A stretch of 64,000 nt of DNA from Megalonaias nervosa (GCA_016617855.1 JAECUM010003252.1:32597-96596); one strand, 5' to 3'; numbered from the stretch's first letter, positions 1 through 15,199 are shown. Made by a program: numbers and translations. Notes: a model not told the origin generated them from the letters alone.

Positions 1-1165
1 CATATAGCTCCAACATTGTATGTACAGGTTTGACACTTTGTGTACCATCATATAGCCCCTCTCACGTTATGTACCATCATATAGTTTTGACAATTTATGT
101 ACCATCAAATAGCTCCCAAGCTTTATGTACCATCATAGAGCTCTCACACTTTATGTACCATTATACAGCTCCCAGACTTGATGTACCATGATATAGTTTT
201 GACACTTTAAGTGCCATCATATATCTTTGACATGTTATGTATCATCATATAGTTCCGACACTTTATCTACCATCATATTGTTTCTTCACATTGTGTACTA
301 TCATCATATAGCTCCCACGCCTTATGTCCCACCATATAGCTTCCATAATTTATGTACCATCATATACCTCCCACATTTTATGTATCATCACACAACTTCC
401 ACACTTTACCATCAAATAGCTCGCACACTTTATGTGCCATCATATATCTTTGCCGCTTTATGTACCATCATACAGCTCCCACATTTTAATGTACCGTCAG
501 ATAGCTTTGACACTTTGTTTACCATCATATAGCCCCAACGCTTTATGTACCATGATATAGTTTTGAAACTTTTTGTACCATCATAGAGTTCCCACATTTT
601 ATGTACCGTCATATAGCTCCTACACTTTATGTACCATCATATAGCTCCCACACTTTATGTACCATCATATAGCTTTGATATCTCAAGTACCATCTTATAG
701 CACCCAAACTGAATGTACCATCATATAGCTCCAACGCTTTATGTACCATCATATAGCTCCCAAATTTTAAGCACCATCATATAGGTTTGACACTTTTTGT
801 GTACCATCATATAGCCACCACACCACTTGTTCCATCATATAGTATTGACACTTAAATGTACCATCATATAGCTCCCAAACTTGATGTACCGTCATATACC
901 ACCCATACTTTATGTACCATCATAGATCTATCTCATTTTAAGTATCATCATATAGCTCCCACATCTTACGTACCATCATGTAGAACACACGTTTTATGTA
1001 TCATCATATAGCTTTGACACGCAATGTACCATCATATAGCTTTGACACTGTGTAAGATCATATAGCTCTCACACTTTGTTGACACTCTATGTACCATCAC
1101 ATAGCTTTGACATGTATGTACCATCATACAACTCACGCTTTATATACTACCATGTAACCTGATAC
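1..1165. repeat. Satellite array, about 28-bp unit
   Basis: About forty diverged copies of a unit built around accatcatatagctcccac and ctttatgt; adjacent copies at 623 and 651 are 28 bp apart, others range to about 32 bp. It touches the left window edge, so its true length is unknown. Short open frames on both strands are by-products of the repeat and are not genes. Confidence 0.9.
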
Positions 1166-1844
1166 ACTGCGTACCATGGCTATTATCACGCATCCTTCCC
1201 TGGTAACAAAACGATTAAAAAAAAAAATAAAAAAAAAATATTCAAGACATATTACTCACCCTGCAACAATGACAAGTGACAATTTTCAAGACACCCTCTA
1301 TTCCAAGCTCAGCAGCGAATACTATGAAAACAGATCCGTGGTAAGAATCACAAATCAAATATCGCGGCCAGAAAGAGTGACTGCCTTTCTGTTCTTCACG
1401 CGTTGTTGGGTATAGAACTAGTGCCGGAGACGGGCGAGTCAGAAGTTAAATATCAATTGCCGTATTCGCCAATATGGAGGTCTCTTTTCCTAAAGGGTAA
1501 TTTTTTATTTGAAATTTGAAATCCAGTCTTCACACAAAAGGACGAAGAAACTTTACCAGAAAAGTAGCGATTCTCACACTGGTCATTTATATTATTTCTG
1601 TTACATTGGCTTAATGTACCAAATCTAAATAAATAAAAAAAATTTAAAAAATTAAAAATAAACAACAAAAACAAAACCAACCCCCATCCCCCCGAAAAAT
1701 AAACAATTGTATATGTCATTGATATCATACAAATTCAAAAAAGTAAGAGGAAATGGGCAAAATACAGAAATCATTTGGTAAATATGCAGAAAATGTTAAC
1801 GCAGTTCAACATTATAAAATAAAACTTCTGTAAACAGTAGAAAC
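1166..1844. other. AT-rich stretch without a gene
   Basis: Low-complexity A-rich DNA with short frames only. I see no domain, splice structure or RNA gene here. Confidence 0.5.

Positions 1845-1886
<42 letters not shown>
1845..1886. repeat. (CA)n microsatellite
   Basis: About twenty uninterrupted CA dinucleotides. Confidence 0.95.
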
Positions 1887-3428
<1,542 letters not shown>

Positions 3429-3572
3429 GTTGATGTTGTTGTTGTTTGGAGTTTAACGCTATTTTTCAGCACATGATAGGCTATTCATGGCGGCCAATAT
3501 AACTAGTGGAGGAAGAACTAGGGAACACCTCTGTTAGAACCACCGACCGACGGGAAGCTACTGGCAAGCTTT
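3429..3572 (-). mobile_element. SINE family A, head-truncated copy
   Basis: Reading the minus strand, this holds the 3' body of the SINE seen in full at 51810-52061: the segment around cctatcatgtgctgaaaaat and a CAA-rich tail, which appears on the plus strand as gttgttgttg. The tRNA-like head is missing. Confidence 0.7.
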
Positions 3573-3589
3573 TTCAAATATAGACTTTT

Positions 3590-4021
3590 ATTACCTGTAT
3601 TGAATCGCTCTGGTATACTTACACCTGTATTGAATCACTCTGATATACTTATACCTGTATTGAATCAGTCTGGTATACTTATACCTGTATTGAATCACTC
3701 TGATATACTTATACCTGTATTGAATCACCTTGTTATACTTATACCTGATATACTTATACCTGTATTGAATCAGTCTGATATACTTATGCCTGTATTGAAT
3801 CACTCTGATATACTTATACCTGTATTGAATCACTCTGGTATACTTATACCTATATTGAATCACTCTGGTATTTTTATACCTGTGTTGCATCACTCTGATA
3901 TACTTATACCTGTATTGAATCACCTTGTTATACTTATACCTGTATTGCATCACTTTGAAATACTTATACCTGTATTTAATCACCTTGTTATACTTATACC
4001 TGTATTGAATCACTATGGTGT
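3590..4021. repeat. 30-bp satellite array
   Basis: About fourteen copies of a 30-bp unit of the form tgaatcactctgatatactt plus atacctgtat, starting at 3601, 3631 and 3661. One copy is internally shortened near 3748. The unit length is a multiple of three and contains no stop in one frame of each strand, so both strands show a frame of about 140 codons. These are repeat artefacts. Confidence 0.95.
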
Positions 4022-4610
4022 ATAGTCAAACTTCATTGAGCGTTCTTTTTTTAAATAGACTAAAAAGGAACCAGTTAATCATTTGTTCAAGAAACACGAG
4101 TTAACTGGAGGATAACCTTAAGTCAGCTAAAGTGTTCATTCAACAATACTGGCTTGAGCAAAATTGATTTGTTTATGTACAAGTGTTACTATATGGTCTA
4201 CAGTAATCTGAGTGTGCCAATGATCTGTGTTTAAAATGGATGTTTTATCAAAGCATTACTGTCAATCAGAATTGGAAGGATGGTTGGAAATTGGAGTGTA
4301 GGGACTCATGACTATAGCATTCTACATATCTTTGCAAAACCATTGATAATACCAAAAATACTGTATACAAATATTAGGGTTTTTTTAAAAAAATATTTTG
4401 CTTATTTGTTGTTATTGAAACAGAGCTCATAATTAATCATAACACCTAATTAATATATATCGTGTTCTTTGAAACAGCCAGTATAGGCATGAAGGCTGAT
4501 GGAATATTTAAACGTGATTTTATACGAATCACATAAAACCTTTCTATCTATCGACGTGGAGTGGGGTGAGGGCATTAACTGTCATTAATCTTCCTCCCCG
4601 TTAGGGGCGC
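4022..4610. other. Stretch without a gene
   Basis: Non-repetitive AT-rich DNA with no coding or RNA signal that I can support. Confidence 0.5.
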
Positions 4611-4790
4611 TCCACAGATATCACTTACTCTGACAGAGTGAAAAGTGTAAAGTGAAATTGTTTGCATTTGCAACATGCACAAGGAAGGAAATGTTGGCAT
4701 ACGTCGATACTTTCATGTTCTCTGGCTGAAATGTATTTTCATGCTGTAGTTGTGAAAATTGTGCATGATCTAAGCACGCGTCTGGATCAA
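4611..4790 (+). repeat. Dispersed repeat, copy 1
   Basis: Similar over roughly 150 bp to 6866-7015: both read through an element like cagagtgaaaagtg, then a gcatttgcaacatgcac-like stretch, aatgttgg, a catgt segment and ggctgaaat, in the same order. The family is unknown. Confidence 0.6.
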
Positions 4791-5062
4791 AATGGCTGCC
4801 CTCCCCCCCAACCACCACCACCTGTCCTCAATAGATCAGCCTGAACTACATACTAACTTTAGCACGTATTACGCAATACCAAAACCTGAAAGTACAATGA
4901 ACGAATTAGAAAATATAGTTTTAAAAAAGTGTTTTTTTAAGAAATGGTATCGGCTCGTTTTCTTATTTACAATTCACTTCTGAAGTCAGGAAGTGATAAT
5001 GACCAAGCGGAGTTGGAGATTTAAAAAAAAAAAAAAGCATATCTGAAGTATGGTCAAGCTTT

Positions 5063-5625
5063 GAGAACAAAATTAAACCCCTCAATCATACATCAAAATA
5101 AATGGAATTAACGTTAATGAATTAATGAGAACTAAATTAAACCCCTCAATCATACACCAAAATAAATGGAATTAATGTTAATGAATTAATGAGAACTAAA
5201 TTAAACCCCTCAATCATACACCAAAATAAATGGAATTAATGTTAATGAATTAATGAGAACTAAATTAAACCCCTCAATCATACACCAAAATAAATGAAAT
5301 TAATGTTAATGAAAAAATGAGAACTAAATTAAACCCCTCAATCATACACCAAAATAAATGGAATTAATGTTAATGAATTAATGAGAACTAAATTAAACCC
5401 CTCAATCATACACCAAAATAAATGGAATTAATGTTAATGAATTAATGAGAACTAAATTAAACCCCTCAATCGTACACCAAAATAAATGGAATTAATGTTA
5501 ATGAATTAATGAGAACTAAATTAAACCCCTCAATCATACACCAAAATAAATGGAATTAATGTTAATGAATTAATGAGAACTAAATTAAACCCCTCAATCA
5601 TACACCAAAATAAATGGAATTAATG
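5063..5625. repeat. 64-bp satellite array
   Basis: Nearly nine copies of a 64-bp unit (starts at 5063, 5127, 5191 and 5255), each containing ttaaacccctcaatcataca and aaataaatggaattaatg. Copies are nearly identical, which points to recent expansion. One copy has a short substitution near 5313. Confidence 0.95.
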
Positions 5626-5766
5626 TTCTTTCAACAGTACCTAAAATATATAGCCAGGGCATACCAGTGTAGAAAACGTGGGAAATAAATGGAATTAATG
5701 TTCTTTCAACAGTACCTAAAATATATAGCCAGGGCATACCAGTGTAGAAAACGTGGGAAATTCATT
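5611..5766. repeat. 75-bp direct duplication
   Basis: Two near-identical copies (starts 5611 and 5686) containing ttctttcaacagtacc and agccagggcataccagtgta. The first copy begins inside the last unit of the 64-bp array. Confidence 0.9.
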
Positions 5767-5862
5767 TTCTTTAAAAGTTAAGCCCAAAGGAAATTATGAA
5801 ACTCTTGAGAGTCACCTTGAAACAAATATGAAAATGTGTGCAATCGCGTTTTCTTTTTATAT

Positions 5863-6205
5863 GGCAAATTAGCATTAATGTTATGGTAAAATGGTACATT
5901 ATCATTGATGTTATGGTAAAATAGAACATTAGCATTGACGTTATGATAGAATGATACATTAGCATTGGTGTTATGGTAAAATGGTACATTAGCATTAATG
6001 TTATGATAGAATGGTACATTAGCATTGATGTTAGGGTAAAATGGTGCATAAACATCGATGTTATGATAGAATGGTACATTAACATTGATGTTATGGCAAA
6101 ATGGTACATTAGCATTGAAGTTATGGTAAAATGGTACATTAGCATTAATGTTATGGTATAGAATGGTAAAATGGTACATTGGCATTGATGTTATGGTAGA
6201 ATTTT
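5863..6205. repeat. 30-bp satellite array, second family
   Basis: About eleven copies of a 30-bp unit built on ttatggtaaaatggtacatt plus agcattgatg (for example 5881 and 5911). It is unrelated in sequence to the 30-bp array at 3590. Its frames on both strands translate to repeated NINANVPFYH-like strings and are not genes. Confidence 0.95.
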
Positions 6206-7333
6206 ACATGAGATTTGATGCTATGAGAATGATACATTATGCCTATGTTGTTCCTGATTGCGCAAAATGCCTTGTGGATGTATTGTGTGTGCAATGACCT
6301 TAATTAAGGTGAAACTATAAGTCTTAGAAAAGTAAAGACAACTAAAACTGTTGCATTAAGTGAAACAAAACTATAACACAAATATTTCTTTTCATTTATT
6401 TGTAACAAAAATAAGGAAAAAATGATGACAAATCAGATTTACCATCTTCTTGATATTAGTGCTAGAAGAATTAGCAGATATTTTACCCTTTGAACTTTGA
6501 CCTCCATAAACCTGATTTGTTCAATCCCTGTTCAAACTGTACATTGTGTTAGTGACATCTCAAGGATAAGTGTGGCGAGTTTCAGGTTCCTGTCTATTAG
6601 CATAATACTGGTTGCTAAGTTTATAAATTGTGATGTACATTGTAAAAATAACTTACTTTGCACCATGGGAGTTCGAACTGGGCTTGTGTGGGACTTTGCT
6701 ATAAATGAATAATGTTTTGTGAAAGAAATACATGAGTATTACTCAAAAGAATGGTGTTAAGATGCTTTGAACGTAAATATTTCAGCTATACAATCAAAAT
6801 TAGATCATACCATATTAATACCTGTGTGGTCTTAATATAAGGGGACCCATCCATATATATTACGTACTTCTTTCAGAGTGACAGGTTTAATGCGAAGTTG
6901 TCTGCATTAACAACACGCACAGTGGAGAGAATGTTGGTATACCTCTATACTACTTACATGTACTGTGGCTGAAATTTCTTGACATGTTATGAAAGTTTTG
7001 CATGATGTAAGTTTGTGTTTGCATAGACTTTGAGACACAAATAGGAACCCACATGGTTTCCTTTAATTGGTTAATTTTAGTTGACACATACACAGTATGT
7101 GACAAATGTGCCATTGAATGGCGAAAAGTGTCTATACAGTTATTTAAAGATTTTTAAATAAGGCTTTCCTGCATTTTTTATGATCTAAAGAAAGAATAAT
7201 AGAAACGTGTCATTTGTATTGTGTCGAGTTTCAAAGGCAACTGATAAAATTCGGAATGACCATTAAGATAATGACAAAAGAATATAAAATTATACATTCT
7301 TTCATTAATATGGATACATTCAACCAGTTACTA
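6206..7333. other. Stretch without a gene
   Basis: Apart from the dispersed repeat at 6866-7015, nothing recognisable. Confidence 0.5.
6866..7015 (+). repeat. Dispersed repeat, copy 2
   Basis: Second, diverged copy of the element at 4611-4790 in the same orientation. Confidence 0.6.
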
Positions 7334-7335
7334 TA

Positions 7336-7400
<65 letters not shown>

Positions 7401-7401
7401 C
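7334..7401. repeat. (ATT)n-(AGT)n microsatellite
   Basis: About eleven ATT units followed directly by about eleven AGT units. Confidence 0.95.
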
Positions 7402-9164
7402 AGTATAAATACTTAATGACTACTTTAAAAAAAAACTGTATCCCCGTTGGGGGAGGTCCCTCAAAAAACCTGCCTACTTTGGCAATTCATCTTCCAATTT
7501 TAAATATAATGAAAGGTCATATGTATATGATTGTGTATTTATTACATATCCCATTTTCATACGTGCAATTTTTTAAATGTTTGTTTTTTTGTTTTTTTTT
7601 TTTATGCATACTTTAAAAGAAATGAATTAAGGTAATTGGCGTTTGGTGAAAGATATTTTACAACGCTCTGAAAAAACCTAATGTACGCAACCAGGGCTAG
7701 GCCTAAATATAAACTGGGCAGTTGAGTCAACGGTCTGTCTGCAATGCAGATAAGGTGATATACTCTTTAGCTTTGAACTTTTCAAAATCTTGTATGGGAC
7801 ATCTAAATGGATTTAAACTGCAGTCACAAGCAAGTGAATTTTTTCCTTCCTTCTCAAATGGAACATAGGTTTTGGATCAGTAAGTAATGCTTTTCCTGAC
7901 ACCCTACATGCTGAATACTCACACTTTATTTCTAAATATATTTCATGTTAAATTATACAGACTAATAATAGTTAAATAGATTCAGCCTTATAGAGAAAGC
8001 TCATTGATTTGTAGTACTTTGAAACCTTCTAATTTTGATTTCATTTAATACAAGAAATTATTGATGTGTGTAAGGTGATAATTGAAGTACATGATTTTTT
8101 TTTTTTTTTTCAGAAAACGAAGATTCGATCTCTTTTTAACATATGGACTAGATTTTTAGTATTCATTTTAATATTTTAACAAGAAAATTCCAAACAATAT
8201 TTATAGGTAACTGCATTTGTATGGAAAAATATGAACGTTTTTTTTCTGAACAATGCTGCACGACGTTAGGAGCACAGTATTACTCAGAAAAATGAATTCA
8301 TATATTTTCCATTCAGATGTAGTAGCTGGATAATAAAAAGAACACACTACAAGAAACAAAATAATTAAATTTATGCTGGATTCCAAAGGCAATGCACAGC
8401 TGTAGTTTCAATAATACACAGTAACAGTATTCATGCGCACATAAAACAGACCAGCGACCTTTGAACTTGGTTCAGTCATTCGTTTAAGGAAGAAATATCC
8501 TTTTGGTCTACTTAAAACTGAAATTTGGTGTCATAGTATAAATTAATGCGCCTTGAAACAACATTTCCAGTTGGTCTGGAATAGATCGATTTGTTTCTCT
8601 GTCGATCCAGCTATATAATGCTTTTCTATTTGTGACGACTGGATTTATTAACTGGGTCAATTACGTACAATGTACATATTACTGGGAGACTGACCTTGTT
8701 GCAGCTGCACAACTGTTTCTGTTCTGTCATTGATTGCTTGGAATAATTGGGTAGGAAATTTGAATTCTTTTAATTGAAATTCTCAGAAAGACGCAGGATT
8801 AAATATTATTTGCAATGGAATAACACACTTATTTCGTTTTTGAGAGCAGTAAGGAAAACTGCGATTTCTGTTGGAAATGTAGTCGAAATTACAGTACAAT
8901 TTCGCGGTTTGGATCAATGTTTGGAACCCAAGTAATTCTGATTGGCAGAAATAATTAACAAAGTTCATTTTGGGGAAATGCAAGACGCATAAAAGTAAGT
9001 ATATTTATTGCCATTGATATTACCTGCTAAAGACGACATATGTTTATGCCCAGTTACTTGCATACCCTTTATTGGAGGGACAACAGCTATTTACTTGACA
9101 TTTATAACTTGTATCCCTACTATACATCCAAATATTTTTTCTCTATTATGACTCTATCGTATTA
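7402..9164. other. Stretch without a gene
   Basis: AT-rich sequence with frames no longer than about 66 codons and no domain, splice chain or RNA structure that I can support. Confidence 0.5.
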
Positions 9165-9300
9165 AAGTAAATAATAGAAAAAAGTGAGAAGCAACAAGCT
9201 TTGTGAAATTCAGCAAATAATTAATTTCCCTTGAATATAAAATGAAATATAAAGATAACTGATGGTATTGCTTAATAAATCCCAAATAATCATAGAATTT
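9165..9300 (+). repeat. Dispersed repeat paired with 27715-27830
   Basis: Both places share, in order, a gtga-agc start, caacaagctttrt, an aaat stretch, aataattwatttccct and an atgaaata-like tail. The similarity is moderate. The element type is not known. Confidence 0.4.
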
Positions 9301-12300
9301 CTAACACAAGTGTTAATGATTAAAGTTCTGAATAAACATTAGAGGTATTCCGAAGTAAATTATCCAACGCTGGAAGTGTTGATATTACTGTGGTGTCCTG
9401 TATCGTAGTGATGTGCTAACAGTCTTTTGTTAGATCACAATAATAAAATCCAAGAACATATCTTTATTTGAAATTTTACTATTAATCTAAGTCTATTTCC
9501 AAGAATGTTATTTATTACAAATCTAATAAATCTAAGCTCCTGCGCCTGCTACATGAACGTTATTGTTTACAATCAGAAGCAGTTCCTAACACACGATACT
9601 ATTTTTAGTCATACATGTCGTACAGTATGAAGCGTGCTGTATGGAAAAATATTGCACAATTCAGACAATGTAAAGTTAATGGGGGAAAAATGAACATATA
9701 ATAATGTGCTGTTTTCTTCTCTTTATTTTCCGCTTCAACATTAGCAAGAATTTAAAATGTAAACAAACATACACTTCCCTGCATGTGCCAAAGTGATGAG
9801 AAAGTCTCAACATCATTGTAACCAGATATAATTCTTCTAAATCTTGCATCACTCTCAAAACAGCTGCTACTCTCTGTGATACGTCTACCTTTATGTTGCA
9901 AACGTTTGTCAGTTTTATCTTCAGATTTAATAAACAAATTCCATTCCTCAGTAATATTAACAGACAAAATTAAATGTTCCTCCACGTAAACTTGCTCCAA
10001 AAAAAATCTTAAAAACAAAAATTTCGCAGATCATATTTTTGAAACTCTTTAAATCAAATTCATACTTTAACTCAAAACTGCCACTGCTGATTACATAATT
10101 CAGATATATATGCATATAACCCAGGAAATACAAGTTCAACGTGTTATTGATTTATAAAAGTATGAAATTATCTGGAGAGGGTGTAATTTATTTATAAATG
10201 TCTGCAGCTGTAACCGCAAACACATGATAAGGGAATTCATACATTTTCAAATTTGTTCAAGACGAATGCCGCGGACAAAAAAGCCTATATGCTTCAATAA
10301 GATTGAGATTATTGCATACAAAGTCGATTGCATACATGTATGACAAAAACTAATCATTAAAATGCACATAGAAACTCAAGTTTGCATGTTATATTACGCC
10401 TAAATTCTCTCTTGTTCGACTGGTTTCCTTCATTCTAGTCTTTGTTTCATTCATATATAATAGAACAACAAGCGCCCCGGTATGCAGAATATAACAATTT
10501 AACCACTTATATAAACGAAAGTGAAATTGATCATAACATTTAAATGATACACTTTCTTAGAAATAGCTATCAAGTTTATTTTAAAAAATGCAATTAGCCG
10601 CGTGAAATCGAGTGAATGATCTAACTCCATTTTCCAGCTTTTCTGAATAACCTGGTTGCTTGGCGGTCCTTCCGAATTCAACGTTGGTGACAAGTTAGAG
10701 TCGACGTCTTCCTCTCTCTCTCTCTCCTTCCGGGTCATTAACCGTAATTTGCTTGTCTCCTCCCTTTGTCCACTCTTTGGGTGTATATATGGAGCTATTT
10801 ATCTTTTAAAATAAACAATAGACAACTAAATATTTGTCATATTTGTTTTACTGGGGTCGAACACGATCTCCTCCCTCGTTCCGTCAGATATCGTCATAAC
10901 GTAATTCAACAGAAAGTAAGGCTATGATGTTTCATTTGGCAGCCTGACAGCTGATACACAAACCTAGTACAAGATTAATGCCTCTCCCTACATGAACTAA
11001 CATAATCTAGACACAATAAACCGTACGCCCTGCTGTGAACTCCCATGACTGGCTTAATTTGTTGGCCGGCAGGCTCTCGATTTCTCGGCTAAAAGAATTC
11101 AAATCTTTTTAAACAAATGAATCGATGAGAGATTAACTTCATGTCCTAACTACAATATTTGCTAACTAACAATCCGTCACGTGAGCATTCTACAACATAG
11201 GACTAAATATTCATTTCTTAGTAAACAGGATTCATAAAATTTAAGACAAGTGAATTCACCCAATTATCTCAAGAAATTCTTAGCTAAGAAATAATGTATG
11301 AAATTCTTAGACTAAACGAGTTAGATAAAATTGAAGACGAATGAATGCAAACAATATCTTCTGAACTCGATGAAAATCGATGTATGAATTTAAAACAAAT
11401 TCAAACAAATAATTGCAAACTCATATCACGAAAATTGCACGAGACTGAGACACATACCTTGTGCTTTTCGAGACTCGCCTGTTTATAAATAACTGAATCA
11501 CCACTGTACCTTTTTGGTTCCGGTCTCTCAAATACGTCCAGAGCCGCAGTCCTCTGACAATTTATATAACGAGAGAATATGTGCTACTCTCCCGGAGCTC
11601 AAAACTTCCCTTCCGCAGAAACTTAGCTAATTTTGCGATTTATTGTAGTAAATCTAAGGTATCCTCCATTAGTATACAAGTCTCCATTTTATAGATTTAC
11701 TATAGTTTTGTGATTAGTTGTTTGACTATGGGAAGTCGGTGTTGGGTAAATATTTCTCAGAACGAGTAATTAGCCAATTTCTACGGCAGTCGTCGTAGAG
11801 TGCAGTGTTGATGAGATTTTATGATGGTACGGTTTAGTTTCGTAGTGAGTTCGGGTCAGAGCCGTATAAGTGGGCACGAGCCAAGTAGTTTCTATGTCAG
11901 TCTAAAGGTGTTGATTCTGTATCTCCAAGTGAAATATTTGTGATATGACTGATAATCTGTACAATGGAATAATGTAGAAGTGATTATTTCATTTTCTGGA
12001 GACGTCTTTTATTGTTGCTATGATAGTAAATATGGTAAAGTCAGATTTATAATCTTGATTCGACTGACCCAGGGATAGAATAGGAAAATAGTTCCCTGTA
12101 TTTGGTGTCTGAGAGGTGGTTTGTATTTTATGTTATTTACGTACTGACGCTACGTTAAGGAAATCTAACAAGAAACCATGCAAATGTGAAGTTGGGATAT
12201 TTTGTGGTCATTCATTGATTAGAGGAAAAGTATTTATGGTCTTGGCGTGTTATTAGAACTTCCAGTAGGCAACGATGGTTGTCGAGAAGTCCTTGGAAAT

Positions 12301-12314
12301 AAGGAGAAAACAAG
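9301..12314. other. Long stretch without a supported gene
   Basis: Open frames of up to 88 codons lack recognisable motifs or plausible splice partners. A weak inverted repeat around agtaaatcta/tagatttact lies near 11645-11715. Confidence 0.45.
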
Positions 12315-12469
12315 CACAGGAGTCGGACGTTTTATCAATAAAGTACGACGAAATCTCTGACATGAAATCACCTTATCGGTACTAAGTGTTAATTTACAGT
12401 ACCTATAAGGTGATTTCATGTTGTCAGAAATTTTGTAGTGCTTTATTGATAATACGTCAGACTCCTGTG
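12315..12469. mobile_element. Hairpin MITE-like element
   Basis: Two arms of about 68-71 bp (12315-12382 and 12399-12469) are inverted copies: cacaggagtc starts the left arm and gactcctgtg ends the right, and both contain acatgaaatcacctta or its complement next to a 16-bp loop. Weaker pairing continues outward. There is no coding capacity. A palindromic miniature transposon is the simplest reading. Confidence 0.75.
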
Positions 12470-13407
12470 AAACAGTGACTTCTAGCAGAATTCATGCGAG
12501 TATTAGATTCGCTCGGTTAGGAGCCCCCTTTGCATATTACAGTATAATACTTACAACATGGAATTTCGTCTTGGAAACTCTCACCTCATTTTTAGCTTAG
12601 TCAATCAGGATAAAAATTTATCTGACCGCCGTTATTGATACACACCCATCGAAGTTAGAATAATTCTCTAGTCCGCCCTAATTTATGGTGATTTCTGGAA
12701 AATTTAATTTTGACACTCATTTCAAATAGCACAAAATTGTCTCTGCATCGTCTCAACGTAGGCGTTTTCCGATACTTTGACCCCAAATTCACATTGCCTC
12801 GTCCATGTGTCTAACCGTTATCAGAATGGATTCTAATTAAAAATCAATCATGCCTCAAATAGGAGCATTAAACGCACCTCAGGCAAGCAACTGAATACGG
12901 TGCCGAGCCCATTCGTCAATTTTAATCGTTACGTGTCTCTCACACCTTGGATAATTTAAATGACATTTAAAGAAATGTGCACTATTACCTTACATTCGTG
13001 GATAATGAAAGCAATGGGTATCAGGTGTCAATAAAATACCGTACATTCCCAAATAAATAAAATGAAAACTAACACATATATTCAAATTCTCCGCTGAAAT
13101 GAATCGCAGCCTATACATGCAAGTCGCACCAATCTCTAGAGTGCACTTTTATATTATGAAATTAAAAAATGTTTTTGGTTGAATTTTCTCTGATTGGGAG
13201 TTTTCAAGGGTAAGGAAGGAAGAAAAAATGGATGTATGCAAAGAAGGGAGAGGAAAGAATTGGGTATATGAACGCGAGAGCTGCATCATGTTTAGTGCCC
13301 ATTACGTCTACTTTGAGACCTAATTACCAAATACGCAGGGATCTATTTAACGAGTCCATATATATTCACATATATCCACGACTTGAAACAATTACCATTT
13401 TTAATGG
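12470..13407. other. Stretch without a gene
   Basis: No coding, repeat or RNA signal that I can support. Confidence 0.45.
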
Positions 13408-13592
13408 CGGGTCCCGCGTGACCGATTGGTCTAAAGTGCCAGCCTTTACCGATTACTGCCATCTCAACCCTGTCCGTGTCGGTTCGGCCAAGGTAAAAGC
13501 TCGACTTCTTCCTCCACCAGCTATACTGGACGCCATGTATAGGCTTATCCTGCGTTGAGAAATGGCGTCAAAGCCAAAACAACGAAACAAAT
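13408..13592 (+). mobile_element. SINE family A copy
   Basis: Diverged tRNA-like head (cgtgaccgattggtctaaag, matching the A-box region of the 51.8-kb copy), followed by the family body with tcttcctccacca, ctggacgccatgtatagg and an A-rich/CAA tail. An open frame overlaps it but is not a gene. Confidence 0.75.
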
Positions 13593-13807
13593 ATATTTAA
13601 TGGTGAAAAAGAATCTCCAAAGTGGTTCCGAGGTTTTAAACAATATTACGGTTATCCAGCTGATTCTACGAATGAAAGGTATCAAAATGATCTTCTTCAA
13701 AGGTTGTTTTGTTGCATAGTGCAGACTCCTCTATCTCAGCCATGTATTATCCATCTGAGAATATATCCATTGTCTTTGGAAGTATTTGCTTTTTTTTAAA
13801 ACTGATG

Positions 13808-13975
13808 CATGTTTAACGGCACATGATCACATTAAAGGTTATATCTTGTAGAGGTAATTGAAGTAAAATGGATTGCCCAGAGTCATGGAGGAGGCCGATC
13901 TAGACTGGTCCCGTTATAATTCGAACCTGATCCCTTTTGGTCGCGAGACTGGCACACTAACCACTGAGCCACCCC
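13808..13975 (-). mobile_element. tRNA-derived SINE-like element (family C)
   Basis: The minus strand starts with a tRNA-like head: A-box tggctcagtgg followed about 45 bp later by B-box ggttcgaatta. The remainder resembles no other copy in the window except for the generic gcacatgat segment near its tail. Confidence 0.65.
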
Positions 13976-14366
13976 AGAAAGTCAACGACTGATTCATCTG
14001 TTTATTTTAAAGCAAATGTCTGCATAGCTTATTAATATAACAAGAATAACATCACTATTAATAATTATTAGTGGTGGTGGTATTGTGCTGTTGTTGATGT
14101 CGAGACGACAAGAATTTTGCAGAATACTATTTTGCTATCTATGAAGTGACATAACCTAAGTACCTTGCAATGTATTTAGGTTAAGAAAAGTAGGCAGCAG
14201 TGACCTACTTTTGTCCATGGTGAGCAGTACCCTCCAAGATGAATACACCCATCAAGTTTCATGACTGTAGAGACAACAGTTCGAGTGAAACTAGGCTAAA
14301 TGCAAAACATTATTGTCATCACCGAGGCGTGAAAAGTCAGTCACTAAGACTAATGTTTACCTTTAA

Positions 14367-14611
14367 TGAACAGTACCATCAAGTTTCATATGAACAGTAC
14401 CCTACAGGATGAATACATCATCCATCAAGTTTCATATAAACAGTGCCCTACAGGATGAATAATACATCATCCATCAAGTTTACCCTACATGATGAATACA
14501 TCATCCATCAAGTTTCATATGAACAGTACCCTACATGATGAATACATCATCCATCAAGTTTCATATGAACAGTACCCTACATGATGAATGCATCATCCAT
14601 CAAGTTTCATA
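14367..14611. repeat. 46-bp tandem repeat
   Basis: Four to five copies of a 46-bp unit containing gaacagtaccctacatgatg and catcatccatcaagtttcat (starts at 14521 and 14567), some shortened. It appears to have grown from one segment of the large degenerate repeat that fills the flanks. Confidence 0.85.
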
Positions 14612-15199
14612 ACCAAGCATTTAAATGTCAAAGGTAAAAGCTTGATGATGAAGCCAACACAAACAACAATTATTACAAGTGATGCCTATCTTTTGCAGAC
14701 AAGACAAAAATGTCAACAATGATGATGATTACAACAATTATGATAATGTTGTGCAATACACCAACATTGAGAAGTTTTGATGATTCCAGTCCGATTCTAA
14801 GTGATGTCATTGAACAACATACAGCTAAAACCTTGTGTACTGAAAGTTTTTTTACCCATGGTCTTGAAAAAGGAAATAAAATTAAATATAGGAAACCTGC
14901 GGTTGGGCAATCACTACTCAAATGTAACTTTTGATAGAGATCCACATTTTGAAATGTTTGCCAAATAAATCCGACCACCCAAATTCAAATTCAGAAAATG
15001 TAATTTAAAAATGCTGCAAGATTTTCACTTCAGTTAAGAAATGAAGTAATCCTTAGTTAAATCCTTCTTTTATCTCCCTGCCAATCACTCTTGGTTCTTT
15101 CATCAGATCTATAAAACTTTGCAGAGAATTCAGCTCAACAGAGGTATCTCCCCCACCACAAACCTATTATTAAAGTCTGAAAAACTGTCCAGCCACTTT

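Noticed and set aside
3591..4025. Overlapping frames of about 140 codons on both strands
   Set aside because: They are created by a 30-bp satellite whose unit is a multiple of three. The products are pure repeats with no start context.
5771..6185. Frames of 124-135 codons on the minus strand
   Set aside because: They are also translations of a 30-bp satellite.
9752..10018. 88-codon minus-strand frame
   Set aside because: No motif and no plausible splice partners. Length is within chance for this composition.
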